DNA of 47,602 nt from a virus: positions 1-47,602 of the IMG/VR virus record IMGVR_UViG_3300042870_000487; one strand, given 5' to 3'. This document shows positions 45,306-47,602 of this stretch, piece after piece; the stretch's first letter is position 1; each line of letters starts with the position of its first letter. Below the pieces are notes generated by a model. It had not been told where the DNA came from and ran no database searches. It saw only the letters and a program-made list of their open reading frames with translations. Made by a program: the position numbers and the translations under genes.

Positions 45306-45709
45306 TTTTTTACCTTTATACTATCTAAATATTCGTTTACATTTCCATACAGACTTATCATCATGGCAATTTTACTGTCATAAAATCGTATGTAGGGAAA
45401 ACTTTTCTTTCCGTCTTTATTTACCCCCATGAAATAGGGGCATTTGATTTTTTTATTAAGTTCTAGTATGTAAGCATGATACTGCGTTTCAGGCTGTATT
45501 TTAAGTTCGTACTGATAGAATTCTATTTCAGCCGTTCTAAATGCTAAATCACCTACATCAGTCAAACGTAGTCCGTCTTGGCGCCCAGTCATCCACCACT
45601 TAAAAAGTAGTTTATCTACCGAGCTGTTTTTTTCTTGGAGTAATGAATCAGGAAGTTGAGCCAATACAACTTCTGTTATAGTTTCTTTAAGTGTCTTACG
45701 CTTACTCAT
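45302..45709 (-). CDS. conserved hypothetical phage protein
   Basis: A 135-residue protein with the family signature LLFKWWMTGRQDGLRLTDVG and later LNKKIKCPYFMGVNKDGKKS, seen across phages near replication or structural genes; no known function. ATG at 45709 overlaps the upstream stop by 8 bases; a TTG four codons earlier is possible. Stop overlaps the next start by ATGA. Confidence 0.78.
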   Translation of the reverse strand: MSKRKTLKETITEVVLAQLPDSLLQEKNSSVDKLLFKWWMTGRQDGLRLTDVGDLAFRTAEIEFYQYELKIQPETQYHAYILELNKKIKCPYFMGVNKDGKKSFPYIRFYDSKIAMMISLYGNVNEYLDSIKVKK

Positions 45710-45995
45710 CTGGGTAGACAACTCTACCGGAATTCATAAACACTACGGTAAACTTATCTGTTTTGAATTGTACATTCAATTTACGACATAGATTACGTGC
45801 ATGTCCTGGGTTACTAAAGCTAGTTTTTTTATACTTAGGTGTTGCTTCGTTATCTAAGTAATGTTGGCTTTTTAGATTGATAGGTTGGCCGTCATAAAAC
45901 ACAGCCCATATTCCCGCGGCTTCTACAATTTGGTCACATTTGTATGTTACTTTATCTACTAATTCAAGTAATATTTTAGGTTGTGTTCTACTCAT
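45702..45995 (-). CDS. conserved hypothetical phage protein
   Basis: A 97-residue protein with the pattern WAVFYDGQPINLKSQHYLDN, KYKKTSFSNPGHARNLCRKL and FKTDKFTVVFMNSGRVVYPD, a widespread small phage family. The strands and a conserved Gly-His pair suggest a compact alpha/beta fold. It overlaps neighbours on both sides. Function unknown. Confidence 0.8.
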   Translation of the reverse strand: MSRTQPKILLELVDKVTYKCDQIVEAAGIWAVFYDGQPINLKSQHYLDNEATPKYKKTSFSNPGHARNLCRKLNVQFKTDKFTVVFMNSGRVVYPDE

Positions 45996-46195
45996 TAAAA
46001 TCTACCACCATTCATCTCTACTTGAAATACTGGTTCTACTTTGGTTGTATTTTGTAACAATTCATAGTTATCTGCAAGTAGTTTAGTTAACTCATCACGC
46101 AATCCGCGGGCCTCACCTATAGGAATAACCACATCTCTACCCTGTTTGCCTTCAATCAGGGTTATTTTGTCCACAAATCGCTTAATATGTATCAT
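45995..46195 (-). CDS. conserved hypothetical phage protein
   Basis: A 66-residue protein with the family pattern IHIKRFVDKITLIEGKQGRD and EARGLRDELTKLLADNYELL, common in T4-like phages. Its ATG overlaps the upstream stop (TAATG). Likely a small dimeric helix-strand protein; function unknown. Confidence 0.8.
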   Translation of the reverse strand: MIHIKRFVDKITLIEGKQGRDVVIPIGEARGLRDELTKLLADNYELLQNTTKVEPVFQVEMNGGRF

Positions 46196-46656
46196 TAGTT
46201 ATTTATCATGCTTTTTGCTTCATCTTCTGTTTTAAACGGACCTTGATATGGGTAACGCTCAATAAAGATATATTTAGGACAAAAAACTGTTGTTTTTTCA
46301 CTTCCTTGTTGTATTACAAACCATCCTGCGGCATGATAGCATTTACTTTTAATACCTGTCGTAAACAAATGTAATTTACGTTTGATATCTAACATGCTAT
46401 TGAACACTGTGCCTGTCGTGGGATATACCTTAAAGGGTAAATCGTGTTTAGTTTTATCTGCTTTTTGTACAGTTTCAAACTCAATATTTGTCTTACGTTT
46501 AATAGCCGTAGTGTTTTTATAATGGCTTTTATTACCGTTCAATTTAACTTCAAAGCCAGATCCATCGGCTAATACATTGCCGACTTTTTCTTTGCCATCT
46601 GTAACAATCCAAAATTGATTTTTAACTACGGGTTTTGCAATTAGTGTTTTAGTCAT
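46195..46656 (-). CDS. conserved hypothetical phage protein
   Basis: A 153-residue basic protein starting MTKTLIAKPVVKNQFWIVTD, with KVGNVLADGSGFEVKLNGNK and a C-terminal FIERYPYQGPFKTEDEAKSM. Start at 46656 is chosen from GAGGAATAAAA ahead; the frame to 46683 is not supported. The family is common in aquatic phages, function unknown. Confidence 0.8.
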   Translation of the reverse strand: MTKTLIAKPVVKNQFWIVTDGKEKVGNVLADGSGFEVKLNGNKSHYKNTTAIKRKTNIEFETVQKADKTKHDLPFKVYPTTGTVFNSMLDIKRKLHLFTTGIKSKCYHAAGWFVIQQGSEKTTVFCPKYIFIERYPYQGPFKTEDEAKSMINN

Positions 46657-46685
46657 TTTTATTCCTCTGTGTAAGTATAACATTA

Positions 46686-46970
46686 TTAAATGTATTTGTC
46701 AATCTTTGTACCCAAACTATATAGATATTGGTACTCCTGATATTCTCTTGTAAGTTTTAACGATTCATATCGTTTAACTTCCTGTATGCTTTCTAAAAAC
46801 AGTCTATTTTGATCCAAACGTTTGTCTGATTGTATACTTAATATTTTATCTTTTTCCCGATTATCATCCCTTTTAATATCATTTTTCTTTGTTGTTTCAA
46901 TGATATCTTTTAGCATATTATACCGTAAGGTATAATTAAGTAAGGGAGTGGGTGCGGATACGTTGCTCAC
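46686..46970 (-). CDS. small hypothetical protein (GTG start likely)
   Basis: A 94-residue charged helical protein (KDIIETTKKNDIKRDDNREK, LSIQSDKRLDQNRLFLESI). A GTG start overlaps the upstream stop as GTGA; an ATG at 46916 is an alternative. Coiled-coil likely. Function unknown. Confidence 0.65.
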   Translation of the reverse strand: MSNVSAPTPLLNYTLRYNMLKDIIETTKKNDIKRDDNREKDKILSIQSDKRLDQNRLFLESIQEVKRYESLKLTREYQEYQYLYSLGTKIDKYI

Positions 46971-47206
46971 GTGAATAACCTTATATCTTTGTGTTTAACA
47001 GTTAAAACGTTATATACTACATTTTTGTATTTGATGGGCAAATCTAAATGTACACTAATTCTTGGACCTTCAATCTCATTAATTAATGTGTCATTACCCA
47101 CCGTGCCAACAAAAGGAATCTTATTCCATTTACCTATAACACGGTCACCGATACTATATTTACCCGAGTATCTATTTGCTTTAAAATATTCTGCTAGTGT
47201 TGGCAT
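46967..47206 (-). CDS. conserved hypothetical phage protein
   Basis: A 79-residue beta-rich protein with AEYFKANRYSGKYSIGDRVI, GKWNKIPFVGTVGNDTLI and GPRISVHLDLPIK, a recognisable phage family with an SH3-like strand pattern and no known role. TAATG overlap upstream and GTGA overlap downstream. Confidence 0.8.
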   Translation of the reverse strand: MPTLAEYFKANRYSGKYSIGDRVIGKWNKIPFVGTVGNDTLINEIEGPRISVHLDLPIKYKNVVYNVLTVKHKDIRLFT

Positions 47207-47403
47207 TATAACATAAACTGTTTTAGTACACTATATGCTAAAGACAAATCCTCTACTAGTGGTTCATCTAGCATTTTACGATATTCTACAATAATTTCCA
47301 TAGCATATGCTTGATCCTCATCATCTAATGTATTCCACCACTCATATAATTCATCTGGTGTTTTGTTTAAAATATATTGTAAATTTTTATAATCTCTTGT
47401 CAT
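47206..47403 (-). CDS. small conserved phage protein
   Basis: A 65-residue acidic helical protein (YILNKTPDELYEWWNTLDDE, YAMEIIVEYRKMLDEPLVED). It overlaps both neighbours by TAATG. Function unknown. Confidence 0.75.
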   Translation of the reverse strand: MTRDYKNLQYILNKTPDELYEWWNTLDDEDQAYAMEIIVEYRKMLDEPLVEDLSLAYSVLKQFML

Positions 47404-47585
47404 TATTCAACTCCAAAATGTTGTTTAATTAAATCCGAAGCAAGGAATGGTTCCGCAGTATCAGCAATATCAGCACATTTCCGAACAATCAATTCGGCGA
47501 ATTTTTCTGAATTATCAACGTTCATCCATTTACCACTTACGTCGGTCCCTACTTGTTCAATCAATTCTTTAATTCGTTCACTCAT
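47403..47585 (-). CDS. small protein of the FAKLIV paralogue family
   Basis: A 60-residue protein: MSERIKELIEQVGTDVSGKW, then NSEKFAELIVRKCADIADTA and SDLIKQHFGVE. It is a third relative of the genes at 39855 and 40078. AAAGGAAG precedes the ATG at 47585. Its stop overlaps the next start (TAATG). Function unknown. Confidence 0.78.
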   Translation of the reverse strand: MSERIKELIEQVGTDVSGKWMNVDNSEKFAELIVRKCADIADTAEPFLASDLIKQHFGVE

Positions 47586-47602
47586 ACTAAACTTCCTTTA
47601 TA

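Noticed and set aside
1-47602. tRNA or rRNA genes
   Set aside because: No cloverleaf with a T-loop GTTCGAA-type signature or rRNA-like sequence was recognised on either strand by eye; a tRNA scan would be decisive.

Overview
The window reads as an internal piece of the genome of an AT-rich, T4-like tailed phage (myovirus type) of a Gram-negative bacterium, most likely an aquatic one. Evidence for phage: dense packing with ATGA/TAATG stop-start overlaps, a large set of repetitive tail-fibre genes, a T4-gp30-type DNA ligase, dCMP deaminase, MazG-like protein, many small genes of phage-only families, and promoters of two classes. One class is consensus sigma70 (TTGACA-17-TATAAT). The other is a NATAAATA element that resembles the T4 late promoter. 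No tRNA, rRNA, IS element or CRISPR array was seen. The host cannot be named from the sequence alone.

Layout. 1-1.3 kb (+): end of an unknown gene, an HNH endonuclease and two small genes behind a sigma70 promoter, closed by a strong terminator. 1.3-9.5 kb (-): tail-fibre/adhesin cluster of four repetitive proteins with a papain-like cysteine peptidase embedded in it. 9.5-12.8 kb (-): A-type Fe-S carrier and Fe/Mn superoxide dismutase overlapping by ATGA, translation initiation factor IF-1, an AbrB-like protein, a 5'-nucleotidase and a DUF4337 membrane protein. 12.9-17.4 kb (+): small proteins, a coiled-coil protein, a large fn3/Ig-like/glycine-rich adhesin and an S11 D-Ala-D-Ala carboxypeptidase. 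17.4-22.3 kb (-): nucleotide metabolism (dCMP deaminase, MazG-like), a cupin, an HTH protein with a palindromic operator, a metallophosphoesterase and a SWIM zinc-finger protein.

22.3-24.5 kb and 41.0-42.1 kb (-): two arrays of small genes. Each gene has its own copy of an almost identical promoter whose -35 box lies at or beside the end of the preceding gene. 24.5-34 kb: an unusual proteostasis region with ClpP, SprT-like protease, ClpS, Hsp20, full-length DnaK, ribosomal protein bS21, ClpX and two lipoproteins. It also holds a metallophosphoesterase-like protein that has lost most of its metal ligands. 34-44.6 kb (-): membrane protein, acidic zinc-ribbon protein, DNA ligase, small conserved genes, a DUF5672 glycosyltransferase, and three very short overlapping genes. 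44.6-47.6 kb: a degenerate GDPD-like protein (+), then a tightly overlapping run of small conserved phage genes (-).

How it may work together (inference): the phage appears to carry its own protein quality-control kit (ClpXP, the N-degron adaptor ClpS, DnaK, Hsp20), translation factors (IF-1, bS21), and an oxidative-stress/Fe-S pair (SOD, IscA-like). Together these would remodel host translation and proteome during infection, while the promoter arrays deliver a set of small, probably early, host-takeover proteins.
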